Shown: positions 36,315 to 45,930, counted from the first letter of the stretch. The stretch: 64,000 bases of DNA from Chloroflexota bacterium (GCA_012729455.1 JAAYDC010000001.1:1-64000); one strand, 5' to 3'. The notes: a model not told the origin generated them from the sequence alone. Numbers and translations are program-made.

Positions 36315-37163
36315 ATGGATGTTCGCACACTATACCAGGCGATCCTGCAGCGCAAGTCGGTGCGCCGTTTCAAGCCAGAGCTCGATGACGCAGTTGTGCG
36401 GCAGGTTCAGATGCTCTGTCAGGAGACAGTTGGCCTGGTGCAGGATAACACATTTGATGCACAGGTGGTCGCTTTGGGCCCGCAGCACAACCTGAACCAG
36501 GTGTTTGGAGCATACGGGCGCCTGGTCACACCGCCTTATGTGATCGTGCCGACGATCACGGGTACCTTTCACCTGCTGGTTGATTTGGGCTACCGCTCCC
36601 AGCAGCTCGCTATGCACCTTACGCAGCTTGGGCTTGGGACCTGTTTTGTGGGCACTCTCGGTTACGACCGCCAGATGCAAGACCTCTTTAATCTTTCGCC
36701 AGATCATCATCATGCGGCAGTGATTGCCTTTGGGCATCCCGCGGACAACACACCGGGGCGTATCTATAATACCATGGCGCGGCTGCTGGTAGGCGCTAAC
36801 AACAAGCTGCCGGCCGACCAGCTCTACAGCGAGGATTTCACCAACTACATCCAACCGCCCCCAAACTGGGCGCCGTTGATCGAGGCGGCGCGCTCTTCGC
36901 CATCGGCGCGCAACGCCCAGCCCTGGCGCTTTTATGGCAGCGGCAACCATCTGTTTCTGTTCTGCGAGCGGCGCAATGTGCGTTACGGTCAATCGACCGG
37001 TGCTTTTTACAAATTCTTTGATAGCGGTATCTGCCTGGCCAATATCCATCTTGCCGTACAGGCACTGGGCCTGCACAGCACGACGCGCCTGTTCAGAGAA
37101 CCCGACGAAGGCTTGCCCGATTATCCTGCCAACCTCCAACCGATAGCAGAGGTGACGATATAA
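36315..37163 (+). CDS. nitroreductase family FMN protein
   Basis: 282 residues. The N-terminal half has the nitroreductase start AILQRKSVRRFKPE (residues 9-22), and a second nitroreductase-type segment SSPSARNAQPWRFY lies near 200, so the FMN-binding halves are covered by one chain. LTQLGLGTCFVGTLG near 103 and SGICLANIHLAVQALGL near 240 are typical helices. The family reduces nitro compounds or quinones, or acts as FMN-dependent dehalogenase or dehydrogenase. AGAGGG precedes ATG. Substrate unknown. The next gene starts 24 bases downstream. Confidence 0.8.
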   Translation: MDVRTLYQAILQRKSVRRFKPELDDAVVRQVQMLCQETVGLVQDNTFDAQVVALGPQHNLNQVFGAYGRLVTPPYVIVPTITGTFHLLVDLGYRSQQLAMHLTQLGLGTCFVGTLGYDRQMQDLFNLSPDHHHAAVIAFGHPADNTPGRIYNTMARLLVGANNKLPADQLYSEDFTNYIQPPPNWAPLIEAARSSPSARNAQPWRFYGSGNHLFLFCERRNVRYGQSTGAFYKFFDSGICLANIHLAVQALGLHSTTRLFREPDEGLPDYPANLQPIAEVTI

Positions 37164-37186
37164 CTACCAGGCTGTCTGCCCGCATA

Positions 37187-38905
37187 TTGCGTACAGGGAT
37201 GCTGGTCCTGTTGGCGCTTACCATACTGCTCGGGCCACTGGCTTGCACCCAGCCACCGGCGATTTCTACGCCTGAACCTATCCCAAATAGTGCTACTCCT
37301 GTACCCGATGCTACTGTGACAGAGTCGCCAGTCCCGACGGCTGAACCGACCAGCGAGCCAACCGATTTCCCCACCGCGCAACCATATCCGACATTTAGTC
37401 CCAATGGAGCGTTGCAGACCATGCTGAAAAACCCGACCTCGCCCGAAAACCGCTTTCTGTATCTGACAGTGTGGAGCTTTCAGGTCAGCAAGCCCGATGA
37501 CCTACACCTGTATGCTCAGCAGGCCAAAAAGGCCGGGTTCCAGGGCATTGGGTTGATCATCAACTGGGATCGCATCCAGCCCGAGCGCGGTAAATTCGAC
37601 TGGACCTGGCTGGACGAGTGTCTCGACATCCTGGTAGAAGAAGACGTGCAGCTGGCGCTGGGGCTGATGTTCTGGACCGGTCCATTGCCCTGGGCCGACG
37701 AATTGTGCGTGATGCAGACCGCTCAGGGGCAACCGTATGTGTTTGATAGCCAGCGCGGCTCAACGCTCTGCCTCAACAACCCGGAGACGCTCTCAGTCGC
37801 GCGGGATACCATCGCTGCCTGGGCGGAGCACACCAGTCAGCGCTATGGCAAGCGTATTGTCAAGTATAGTACTCACTTTTCGGTGTATGGTGAGGTAGAG
37901 TATTCACCGGTGGGCATTGCGCTCGATTTTTCGCCATCCGAACAGGCCGCCTTCCGTGCCTATATGCACGCGCGCGCAGGCGGACTGGAGGCAATCAACC
38001 GCGATTATAACCTGGAGCTGGCTGATTGGGCTGCCTTTGACGCCATGCCGGTGACGGATCTGGTCGCTATCAGCCGCTACGACTGGATGCAGTTCAAGAC
38101 CGCCACACTCGTCAACATTAACCGAATGGTAGTGAGCACCGTTCGCGAATACGCCCCCGACACGCTGGTGGCGATGCAGGTCGGCAGCATCTGGGATGAA
38201 GCAGCTGCAACGGCGCGCGGCACCTACGACGCCTACCGCATCTCGCGCGAGGTCGACATGCTGCATATCGACGACGCTCCCGGATGGCCGCATGATTTCT
38301 CGCTGGATATGACCTCCAGCCTGACACCCGGCCGCCTGCTGGCCCAGGAACTGGACGGCGCACAGCATAAAGGCGCCCTGCCTGATGCCTATTTGCGCCA
38401 GGCGGAGATGACCGGCGCGGCGGCAGTACATACGATGAACACGGCCAACTGGTCGGCAGGCGCCTTTATCGAATGGCGTAAAAGGCTGTTTGATTTTTAT
38501 CCCGAGCTCTTTTTGCATGGCGCCGTGCGCCCAGCAGCTCCGCAGGAGCGCGCCATCCTGTTCAACACCGCGGATTTCATCACCCGTCAGCCGAGCGGTG
38601 CCCAGTCGCTGGTACTGGAGAGCACCTACCGGAGCCTGAGCGGAGAGGCCGGCGAACGAGTGCGCTTTGTCAGCGACAGTATGATCCTGGAGAACCCTGC
38701 ACTGCTTTCCGAGCTGACGGAGGGCTTATACCTGGGCGATGCCGGCACGATGCGCTTTGAGGTTGCGGTTGCGGAGGCGCTGGCCAGTGCCGAGTGTCCA
38801 ATCTATGCCGACCGCGCAGTGCCCAAGATCAGTGACCCATTCGGACACGCGCTGCCCGGCGACCTCGAGGAACGCCTCGTGGCGCGTATCCAGGTGGCGC
38901 CGTAG
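37187..38905 (+). CDS. GH42-like beta-galactosidase-type lipoprotein
   Basis: A 572-residue protein with a lipoprotein signal (hydrophobic core then LLGPLAC near residue 20), a Thr/Pro linker of about 50 residues and a TIM barrel resembling GH42: AKKAGFQGIGLIINWDRIQPERGKFDWTWLD (about 120-150), LALGLMFWTGP near 158, YSTHFSVYGEVEY near 226 with a plausible acid/base Glu, and YDWMQFKTATL near 287. Exported and anchored, it could act on oligosaccharides outside the cytoplasmic membrane. The start is uncertain: TTG 37187 is chosen for the reading frame, but no good ribosome site is visible and ATG 37199 is an alternative. Confidence 0.6.
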   Translation: MRTGMLVLLALTILLGPLACTQPPAISTPEPIPNSATPVPDATVTESPVPTAEPTSEPTDFPTAQPYPTFSPNGALQTMLKNPTSPENRFLYLTVWSFQVSKPDDLHLYAQQAKKAGFQGIGLIINWDRIQPERGKFDWTWLDECLDILVEEDVQLALGLMFWTGPLPWADELCVMQTAQGQPYVFDSQRGSTLCLNNPETLSVARDTIAAWAEHTSQRYGKRIVKYSTHFSVYGEVEYSPVGIALDFSPSEQAAFRAYMHARAGGLEAINRDYNLELADWAAFDAMPVTDLVAISRYDWMQFKTATLVNINRMVVSTVREYAPDTLVAMQVGSIWDEAAATARGTYDAYRISREVDMLHIDDAPGWPHDFSLDMTSSLTPGRLLAQELDGAQHKGALPDAYLRQAEMTGAAAVHTMNTANWSAGAFIEWRKRLFDFYPELFLHGAVRPAAPQERAILFNTADFITRQPSGAQSLVLESTYRSLSGEAGERVRFVSDSMILENPALLSELTEGLYLGDAGTMRFEVAVAEALASAECPIYADRAVPKISDPFGHALPGDLEERLVARIQVAP

Positions 38906-38931
38906 GTTTACAGCACCTGCGTGTGTGAATC

Positions 38932-38956
38932 GAATAACACCCGGTCCGGTGTATTC
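38932..38956. other. hairpin downstream of the GH42-like gene
   Basis: GAATAACACC / GGTGTATTC inverted repeat with one bulge and a short loop (cggtcc), 26 bases after the stop codon. There is no T-run, so its role as terminator is doubtful. Confidence 0.3.
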
Positions 38957-39065
38957 AAGTAGGAAGCGCCATAGAGCGGAGAGGGGTTCCTTTTACGCTC
39001 TCTTATAGATGGTTCGGCAAACGGCTGCGTCATCTTGACAGCTGCAGGACGTACCAGATATCAAG

Positions 39066-39707
39066 TTACTTTCCATTTCTCGCATAAAAACTGTTTATGA
39101 CTTGGGCTAGTTTTTCAGGTGCTTGTGTATTGACTTCGTGCCCTGCACCATCGATAACTTGAAGCTCTGCATTAGAAATAATACTGGCTAGTGCTACGGA
39201 CGCATCCCTGTTGGCTTTGTCTTTGCTTCCATACACAACCAGAGTAGGACATTCGATCTTGTGAATGGAATCGGACAAGTCCAGTTCTGTTATTGACTTG
39301 GTAAGCGCAATAAAATCCTCTTTCCTCAATCCACTGTTCTCGAACATTGAATTCGGCATGAATCGGAATATCATTTTTTGAAGTTTTAATAGTGTTTTTT
39401 GCATTTTATATTGTGCCGCGATTAAAACCAACGATTTTACTTTATCCGGATGGTCAGCCGCATAATTAAGAGCGAGTACCCCGCCCAGAGATAATCCACA
39501 AAGATTTACGAAGCCATCTTTTTCATTTAACAGATTAGATAAAGAGGAATATACGGAACTGTATGTAGCTACATTTCCTTCAAGGTTTATAAGCTTTGCA
39601 ATATCTGGACATATCACATATTCGTTCAGTTCTAGTCGAGACAAAACACCATCCCAGCTGCTTGGAGTTTGCCCCATACCGTGTATATAAACGCTTTTCG
39701 TTTTCAC
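39066..39707 (-). CDS. alpha/beta hydrolase, probably horizontally acquired
   Basis: 213 residues, a compact alpha/beta hydrolase: YIHGMGQTPSSWDGV (residues 7-21, oxyanion region), nucleophile elbow GLSLGG near 70, acid GSKDKANRD near 160 and the His in DGAGHEVN near 185. The set is complete for a small esterase or peptidase-like hydrolase. Base use stands out: the gene and its flanks (about 39066-39820) are AT-rich with many AAA, ATT and TTA codons, unlike the GC-rich neighbours, suggesting recent transfer. No strong ribosome site was seen before ATG. The 110 bases upstream of the start hold nothing recognisable. Confidence 0.7.
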   Translation of the reverse strand: MKTKSVYIHGMGQTPSSWDGVLSRLELNEYVICPDIAKLINLEGNVATYSSVYSSLSNLLNEKDGFVNLCGLSLGGVLALNYAADHPDKVKSLVLIAAQYKMQKTLLKLQKMIFRFMPNSMFENSGLRKEDFIALTKSITELDLSDSIHKIECPTLVVYGSKDKANRDASVALASIISNAELQVIDGAGHEVNTQAPEKLAQVINSFYARNGK

Positions 39708-39819
39708 ACTACTATGTAAACCTATAATTCACCATTTATAACTGCCGATTCTCATTTATCGCACTCTCTAATGGATACAAGTATGTCTTGTGTAAAAACT
39801 ATCCTACGGACTTGGTATT

Positions 39820-41058
39820 CTATCGCATTTCCATCAGCTGATCGCGGCTGGTTATTTCGACCACCCGGTTAAGGAAATCAGCCAATGATGGCGAGGTACG
39901 TCGCAGTGCACGCAACTGGTCACCAAGCGGGTCGCTCGAGGCCGGCGAATCGCCATAGGTGCCATAGAAGGCGAAATAAGCTTGGTTGAGTTTGCGGATA
40001 TAGTAGCCCTGTTCTTTGAAATCATCACGCCGCTCGCGCATGTAGCGTTCGGCTTCCTCGACTTGGCCCCCCGCAAGCAAGGCATCGACATGCAGGCGCG
40101 TAGCGTGCATCTCGGCCCGAAAGTCAAACTCCTCCGAGGAGGCCAACCCTGTCCCGCTACTAGGCTGGCGGGAAACCAGTGCGGCATAGTGGGCGTCGTA
40201 CACCCGGTCGGCGATCTCCTGGCTGACTATGCCGGCGACCGTCTCGTTGATCGCCGCGATGCCATAATCGGGCTTGATGCGCGTGAGATCCAATACATAG
40301 CGCCAACCCAATGGCGTAAAGGCCAGATACTGGTGCAGCCATTCTTCGCTGATGGTGCGCAGCATCCAACGCAGGTCGGCATCCTCGGCCACAAAGGAGG
40401 GATAGGTCGCCCCGAAACCACCCAGCGGCACTACCAGTGCCGAAAAATCCTGTTTGTCGATGCTCCCTTCAAGGGCCACGATCGTCGCCAGGTCGAGGTT
40501 CTGCTGCAGCATGGCCTCATAGCTGGATTCGATGCGATCGCGCGGCGATACCACCAGCAGAAGCGGCAGGGTATCCAGCTTGAACCACACTGGAGGCAAA
40601 GTCGTTCCGAGCCGCACATAGCGATCGGCGGGGGTATAGATGCCCTCATCCTGCAAGGCAGCCGTTACCTGGGCGGCCAGAATGCGTTCCACCTGCGGTT
40701 TGATGCTGGCAATCTCGTCGCGCAGCGACTGAAGCTCATCTATGCTGGCGCTTGCAGAAGTGCTCTCCTGATCCAGCTGCGCTTGCAGACTAGCAGCGGT
40801 GCGCTGCAGGCTGATGTAGCGTAATACCAGGCGGCTGGCGTCCTCTTCGCTGTTCGGTAGTGCGACGGTCGGCTGCGCGGATCCGCACAGTGCCGCCAGC
40901 TCCCAGCGCACGAAATCAAAGCGATAGGGCGCCACCAGCGCGTCCAGGGCAGAGAACGCACCCGCACGCTTTTGGCACCCCAGGCAATTGCATAGCAAAG
41001 CCAGCATCGCCAGCAGCCTCAGGAAAGCTACTCGGCGGTGCTGGCCTTGGATTTGCAT
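39820..41058 (-). CDS. predicted lipoprotein with gluzincin-like motif, function unknown
   Basis: A 412-residue protein. The N-terminal basic stretch, hydrophobic core and CLGC form a lipoprotein signal. Residues 70-150 include a coiled coil (SIDELQSLRDEIASIKPQVERI). In the C-terminal half SEEWLHQYLAFTPLG and, about 28 residues later, INETVAGIV recall the HExxH...NExxE ligands of gluzincin zinc peptidases, but the first His is Glu here. So either the active site is altered or the resemblance is accidental. Start ATG 41058 has GGAG upstream and begins 14 bases after the alpha-mannosidase stop, so the two genes are probably co-transcribed. Confidence 0.5.
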   Translation of the reverse strand: MQIQGQHRRVAFLRLLAMLALLCNCLGCQKRAGAFSALDALVAPYRFDFVRWELAALCGSAQPTVALPNSEEDASRLVLRYISLQRTAASLQAQLDQESTSASASIDELQSLRDEIASIKPQVERILAAQVTAALQDEGIYTPADRYVRLGTTLPPVWFKLDTLPLLLVVSPRDRIESSYEAMLQQNLDLATIVALEGSIDKQDFSALVVPLGGFGATYPSFVAEDADLRWMLRTISEEWLHQYLAFTPLGWRYVLDLTRIKPDYGIAAINETVAGIVSQEIADRVYDAHYAALVSRQPSSGTGLASSEEFDFRAEMHATRLHVDALLAGGQVEEAERYMRERRDDFKEQGYYIRKLNQAYFAFYGTYGDSPASSDPLGDQLRALRRTSPSLADFLNRVVEITSRDQLMEMR

Positions 41059-41072
41059 CGACGCTCCGACGC

Positions 41073-43775
41073 TCAGCTCATACAAATGGTTACAAATTGC
41101 TTTGCACCCAGCGGCACGCACAGGCACTTGCTCAGCTGTTCGGTTTTGCCCAGCGGCTGGCTTTCCAGGTTGACCAACCCCCATTTGGTATAGCGCGCCA
41201 TGACAGACGCATCCAGATTCACTTGGATATCGGCCGTCTGCTCGTTGGGGTTGAACATGCGCAGCTCGAGGCTGCCATCCAGCTGTTGAATGCTGGTGAC
41301 CACTGCCGGCGCCGAAACGCTCAGCAGGCTGCCCGAGGGCGCCAGTTCGACGGGTGTGCGGTAGTAGCGCACGTCGCGCGTCTCGAACTGGACGACATGC
41401 AGCCCCGCCAGCAGGCGCTGGGCGCGGTCAAACAGGTCACTGCGTTCCGGAGCTCCTGTGAGCGGTACGATCAGGTAGCGGAATTTGAGCGTGTCGTTGA
41501 GCTGGCCATCAGGCTCGCCGCGGGTGAACACTGTGCGGCGCGTTCCGCGGAAGAGGGTCAGTGCGATGGGCCGATCGGGCAGGTCGCGCACGGCCGATTC
41601 AAGCAGCCCATCCGAGATCACCGCCAGGCCGCGCGTCGCGTCGTGGACTGCCGTCCACGACTGCTGGGCTTTGCCCTCGATCTCGAGTTCTTTGTAGGTG
41701 TGGTTATCAGCGCGCAGCGCAATCGGGCGCTCCACCACATCATAGGGTGTATCCGACAAATAGGTCGCGGTATCTGCACCGCTGGGGAAGAGCACACGCA
41801 TGCGGTGGTCTTTGGCTACATTATCGATGCGCGTCTCGACTTCGACACAGGTCTGTTTGGGGCGTAAACTGACAAAGCTGTCGATCACGACCTCGCACAT
41901 GCTTGCTGAGCGCTGCATCGAGGCAAAATCAAACTCGGAAGGCAGCTGTAAGCGCGTGCGCACACGGAAGGTTGTGAGCATGGGTCCATCGTGCACCAGG
42001 GCGATCTCGGCCTGGGCGCCGCGCGAGCTAAAGATCTGGTCGTTAACGGCTTGCCCCCAATACCAGCCATCGCCGATATCGGCGGAATCGTCAAAGGTGA
42101 GCAAGCGCTCGTAACGCTGATTGTTGCGCTTGTCGAGGATGTTGAGCGTGCCGTTGGGTTCGATCTCGACACGCACGAACTCGTTCTCCATGGCGCATTC
42201 CGAAGTGGCCAGCCCCGGCACAGCCGGATGACGCGTAAAGCGCTCGTTGTCATAGCAGGCGCGCACCGTAAGGGTGGTATAGCCCTGTGCCCCTACCGCC
42301 AATGGCAGGCTGACGCGTACATGGTTGGCAGAGTAAGCTTGCGGAAAGTGCCAAGCGGCGATGCGCTTGTGCAGCTGGCTCATGGTTTGGCCCAGACGTT
42401 GGTAGGGGATCTCGTTATCATCCGCGTCATAGATGCGAAAAGCCGGCTTGGGCTCAAAGCCAAAGAACTCGTTAAAGGTTGGCCAGGCGACGGGGATCTC
42501 TAGGTCAAGCTCGACGGTCGTATCGATGGCGCGTGCCAGAGGGTTGAACACCACGACCCTTAGCTCATCGCTGGCTGGCTCACCTGCCACATTGGCAGCG
42601 ATGCTGCGGGCTGCCTCGACCGTAATACGCTCGGCGATGCCGCGCGTCTGGTGATAGCGATACTGCATGTCGCGGTGCACCGCGTCGATGCTGCAGCCGC
42701 AGATCGAATCGTGCGGGTGGTTCTGCAACAGCCACTTCCAGGCCACATCCAGGTAGCCCTGCGGATACTCGCGCCCGATCAGCAAGTTGGCGTAGGTGTT
42801 GAGCGGTTCAGCCCACGAGCACAAGGCAGCCTGGCAGGCTGCGTTCTCCTGGCGGATCCAGACGCGGCTCGAAAGCACGCCCGGGATCAGCCACTGGTTG
42901 TCGACCTGGCCGTCGCTAATGGCAGCCGGCTCGCGCAGTTCGCCAACCACCTTTTTGGTGACACGATCGCGCTGCGGCAAGGCTTCCTTCAGGTAGGTAT
43001 CCAGGCTGGTGTGCACGATATCAAACAGCTCGCGGTCAGCCATACGTGCCTCGAGCACCTTGTAGGCGAAAGGATCCCACTCCTGGTGGTCGCCGCCATC
43101 AAACAGCAGGATCGGGTCGATCTCGGTGGCATCCGCCTCTTCCTGCAGGTACTCGTCGAGGTTGTGCGCCGCCAGCGCGGCATCAAAGGGGATCGAGGCA
43201 TCGCGCGTCTGGCGCACTTTGGAGCAATAGCTACAGTATCCGTTATGCCCAAAGCGATAAGCCAACACCTCGCTGCCATCCGGGCTCTGCCAGATAAAAT
43301 GGCGGGGGCTGGTCTGGTTGCTGCCGCGCCACACAAATGCTGCCTGTATGCCAAATCCACTCAGGATCTGCGGAAGCTGGCTGTTGTGTCCAAACAAATC
43401 GCACACAAAACCGCCCTCTGAAGGCATACCGCCATAGCTGCGCACAATCTTGCGCCCCATCCGCAGGTTGCGGATGAGCGACTCGCCCGAGACGAGGAAC
43501 TCGTCCGGCAGCACATACCAGGGCCCGGCGACGATTTGTCCGCTCTGCACAGCTTGTTCGATCTCGGCGCGCTTTTCGGGGCGGATCTCCAGATAATCAT
43601 CCAGAACAATCACCTGACCGTCGGTCTGTAAGGGCCCCTTCAGACGGCCGTCCTCCCAGCCCGCCAGCACGCGGTCGATCAGCTGGACCAAGCGGTAGCG
43701 AAAATCCTGAAAGGTCTGATACCATTCGCGGTCCCAGTGGGTGCTGAGGACATAGTGACAGCGTCTGGTTTGCAT
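41073..43775 (-). CDS. alpha-mannosidase, family GH38
   Basis: 900 residues: N-terminal catalytic domain with STHWDREWYQTFQDFRYRLVQLID (His/Asp zinc ligands), GGFVCDLFGHNSQLPQIL near 117 carrying the nucleophile Asp, and LLFDGGDHQEWDP near 215; then helical and large beta domains. GH38 removes alpha-linked mannose from oligosaccharides in a zinc-dependent reaction. There is no signal peptide, so it acts in the cytoplasm after uptake. ATG 43775 is preceded by GGAGGA; the 77 extra codons upstream have no family similarity. It lies next to the broken URO-D-like gene and the lipoprotein gene. Confidence 0.9.
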   Translation of the reverse strand: MQTRRCHYVLSTHWDREWYQTFQDFRYRLVQLIDRVLAGWEDGRLKGPLQTDGQVIVLDDYLEIRPEKRAEIEQAVQSGQIVAGPWYVLPDEFLVSGESLIRNLRMGRKIVRSYGGMPSEGGFVCDLFGHNSQLPQILSGFGIQAAFVWRGSNQTSPRHFIWQSPDGSEVLAYRFGHNGYCSYCSKVRQTRDASIPFDAALAAHNLDEYLQEEADATEIDPILLFDGGDHQEWDPFAYKVLEARMADRELFDIVHTSLDTYLKEALPQRDRVTKKVVGELREPAAISDGQVDNQWLIPGVLSSRVWIRQENAACQAALCSWAEPLNTYANLLIGREYPQGYLDVAWKWLLQNHPHDSICGCSIDAVHRDMQYRYHQTRGIAERITVEAARSIAANVAGEPASDELRVVVFNPLARAIDTTVELDLEIPVAWPTFNEFFGFEPKPAFRIYDADDNEIPYQRLGQTMSQLHKRIAAWHFPQAYSANHVRVSLPLAVGAQGYTTLTVRACYDNERFTRHPAVPGLATSECAMENEFVRVEIEPNGTLNILDKRNNQRYERLLTFDDSADIGDGWYWGQAVNDQIFSSRGAQAEIALVHDGPMLTTFRVRTRLQLPSEFDFASMQRSASMCEVVIDSFVSLRPKQTCVEVETRIDNVAKDHRMRVLFPSGADTATYLSDTPYDVVERPIALRADNHTYKELEIEGKAQQSWTAVHDATRGLAVISDGLLESAVRDLPDRPIALTLFRGTRRTVFTRGEPDGQLNDTLKFRYLIVPLTGAPERSDLFDRAQRLLAGLHVVQFETRDVRYYRTPVELAPSGSLLSVSAPAVVTSIQQLDGSLELRMFNPNEQTADIQVNLDASVMARYTKWGLVNLESQPLGKTEQLSKCLCVPLGAKQFVTICMS

Positions 43776-43836
43776 AATGGACTCCTCCACAGGTGCTGTG
43801 GTTAGCGTACCTGCTAGCAGAATGCCTGTCAAGTGC

Positions 43837-44936
43837 TTAGATGCGGCCTTGGGTGCGGTAGTAAGCCAGGCCATCCACCAGGGTGCGGATATTCTCCCAG
43901 CTGACGCCCGGAGCCACCGAGCTGGAGCAGCCCAGGAAGAGCCCGGTGCATGGGCCATACTCGACAAGCTCGCGCAGCTCACGGCGCACATCGTCGGGGC
44001 TGCCAAAGGGCAGCGTGCGCGTCACCAAGCGCCCGCGATAATGATCATGGCGCCTCCCTGTCGGTCTCGCAGGGCGCAGATGCCGGGGTAGTCCATGCCA
44101 TCCTCGTACTGAAAGCCCTGAAAACCGCTCACACCCGCCTCTAGCAGCATCGGCAGCATGCCCATCAGGTTGCCGTCACAATGCCAGATCAGGCGGATGC
44201 CGGCACGGTCCAGCTCGTCGAGACTGCGCGCCAGATGCGGCAGCCAGATGCGCACCAGTTCGCTCAGGCGCGGCAACGTGCCGCGCGAATCGGCCATGTC
44301 GTGGTCGAGGCGGCAGGTTGGCTTGCCGATAGGCTGCCAGTGCGGCGCGATTGTTGAGCACTGCCAGATCGGCCTGCAACGCAAAGCAGCGTTCCATTAC
44401 CTCGGGATAGAGCGCAAAAGCCGAAAAGTAGGGCACATAGCCGTAGCTGTAGTATTCCAGAGTCGGAAAGCTGATAAAGCCGTAACCGCTTTTGAGGATA
44501 TCCTCACCCAGCATGGCTTGGGTAGCGTTCTCCTGATCGATAATATGGCGCACACGCGCGTCGTGATCAAAACGCTGGATTTGCGCACTGATCTCGGGCA
44601 TCAGATAGCGCTCCATATGCGTCACGACCGCCTCGGGTGAGTCGATGCGTATGCCATCCACCACCACTTCAACGGCGCCGGTGGTAGCTGAGAGAGTATG
44701 CCCGATGTAACCCTGCGGGCCGATCTCGAGCGGGTTGCGCGGGATCCATTGATCCAACAGACAGGTGCTGATGGCGCGCTGCATCGTCAGGTAGGTGGCT
44801 TCCGGGTCGCGCACATAACTGCCGGGTTCGCAGCCCGCCAGGCGCTCGATGTGGCTGTGATCCATGATGTTCAGGAGCCACGAAGGAATCCCATCAGTGG
44901 GTTGCTGGTGGATGGCGGCGAGGGCCAGTGCGGCAT
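43837..44936 (-). pseudogene. URO-D-superfamily gene broken by frameshifts
   Basis: Homologous segments of one URO-D-like protein occur in successive frames. The first, running from about 44937 to 44310, has LALAAIHQQPTDGIP, then MDHSHIERLAG, and FPTLEYYSYGYVPYF near residue 150. After about 44310 the frame changes and reads LDHDMADSRGTLPRLSELV and GIRLIWHCDGNLMG. At about 44035 it changes again, ending LVTRTLPFGSPDDVRREL and VSWENIRTLVDGL. The only upstream ATG (44936) is one base out of frame with the first segment. So two, probably three, one-base indels break the gene. Function would be as for the intact member at 14126. Whether the breaks are natural or assembly errors cannot be decided here. 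Confidence 0.75.
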
Positions 44937-45165
44937 TGGAGTGTAGTATTATTCGCTTTTGATGTGCGTAAACAGGTCGTGCTCAACTGCATCCGGCCAG
45001 CTGAGCCGGACGGCAACAGATAGCGGCCAGTTATAGCTTGAATTGTCCGACCTGCTCTGACATATCAAACCCTTCATAACGCTTACGCAGTCTACATCAT
45101 CGCGCACTACGCCGACAAACGATAACGCCAGTGGCAAATTCAGCGCGGCTGCGTATACTGCCCTT

Positions 45166-45930
45166 ATGACAGAACCTGATGTAACTCCACAGTCGAACTT
45201 GAATGATGTGCCCGAACCAGCTGCCTGGCCCGAGCGTGATGTCAGGCGCCCTGGCTGGTTTATGACGGTACTGCGCTCACCGCTCAGTGCCACCCTAGTC
45301 TTTCTCCTGCTGGTAGTAGTGGCGGCCCTGGCAGGCGCAGGCCTGCCCGAGCACGTTATCGCACCGCACACACCGCGTGATCCCGGTGTGCTAAACGTCT
45401 CGGTAGTGACAAACACCCCCAATCCGACTGCGACCATCGCCACGGCGGCATCGAGCCCCACCGCCAGCGCTACGCCAGCACCCTTACCGACGGACGACTG
45501 GCTCACAGGCAGATACCTGCCGCGCCCGGAGGGCAAGTGGATTGAGATCGATCTAACGAATCAGCGCCTGATTGCCCACGAGGACGCGAACAGCGCTTTT
45601 ACCATCACGATCGCCTCGGTGATCAGCCTGCCCGAGGCTGCCGTGGGGCGCTTTCAGGTGAGTGCCAAGTATCGCCAGGACGACTTTAGCGGTCCGGGCT
45701 ACCTGCTGCCCAAGGTACCGTGGGTGGTCGAGATCAGCCCCGATGTAAGTATCCTCGGGGCGTATTGGCTGGAGCACTTTGGCAAGCCGGTGCCCAACGG
45801 CTCAATTAACTTGCCGCCGGACGAGGCCGCCAGGCTGTTCGAGTGGGTCGACCCGCCTCTGCCAGAGGGCAGCGAATCGGTAGCTTCGAGCGAGGCTAAT
45901 CCCGGCGGCTGGGTATTGATCCATCGCTAG
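45166..45930 (+). CDS. L,D-transpeptidase (YkuD)-like protein lacking catalytic Cys
   Basis: 254 residues: basic N-terminus, one membrane helix (SATLVFLLLVVVAALAGAGL, about 42-61), a Thr/Pro-rich linker, then a YkuD-like fold (WIEIDLTNQRLIAHED near 125-140, GPGYLLPKVPWVVEIS near 177, GGWVLIHR at the end). In active enzymes the site reads HxxxF...SHGCxN. Here it is YWLEHFGKPVPNGSINL (about 203-219), so both His and Cys are replaced. It is likely a non-catalytic cell-wall-binding or regulatory homologue, by inference. The TATACT at 45154-45159 lies only six bases before ATG, with no ribosome site, suggesting a leaderless transcript. Confidence 0.7.
   Translation: MTEPDVTPQSNLNDVPEPAAWPERDVRRPGWFMTVLRSPLSATLVFLLLVVVAALAGAGLPEHVIAPHTPRDPGVLNVSVVTNTPNPTATIATAASSPTASATPAPLPTDDWLTGRYLPRPEGKWIEIDLTNQRLIAHEDANSAFTITIASVISLPEAAVGRFQVSAKYRQDDFSGPGYLLPKVPWVVEISPDVSILGAYWLEHFGKPVPNGSINLPPDEAARLFEWVDPPLPEGSESVASSEANPGGWVLIHR

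Noticed and set aside
43776-44006. N-terminal extension of the alpha-mannosidase
   Set aside because: The 77 extra codons lack a ribosome site and family similarity and overlap the end of the URO-D-like gene; ATG 43775 has GGAGGA.
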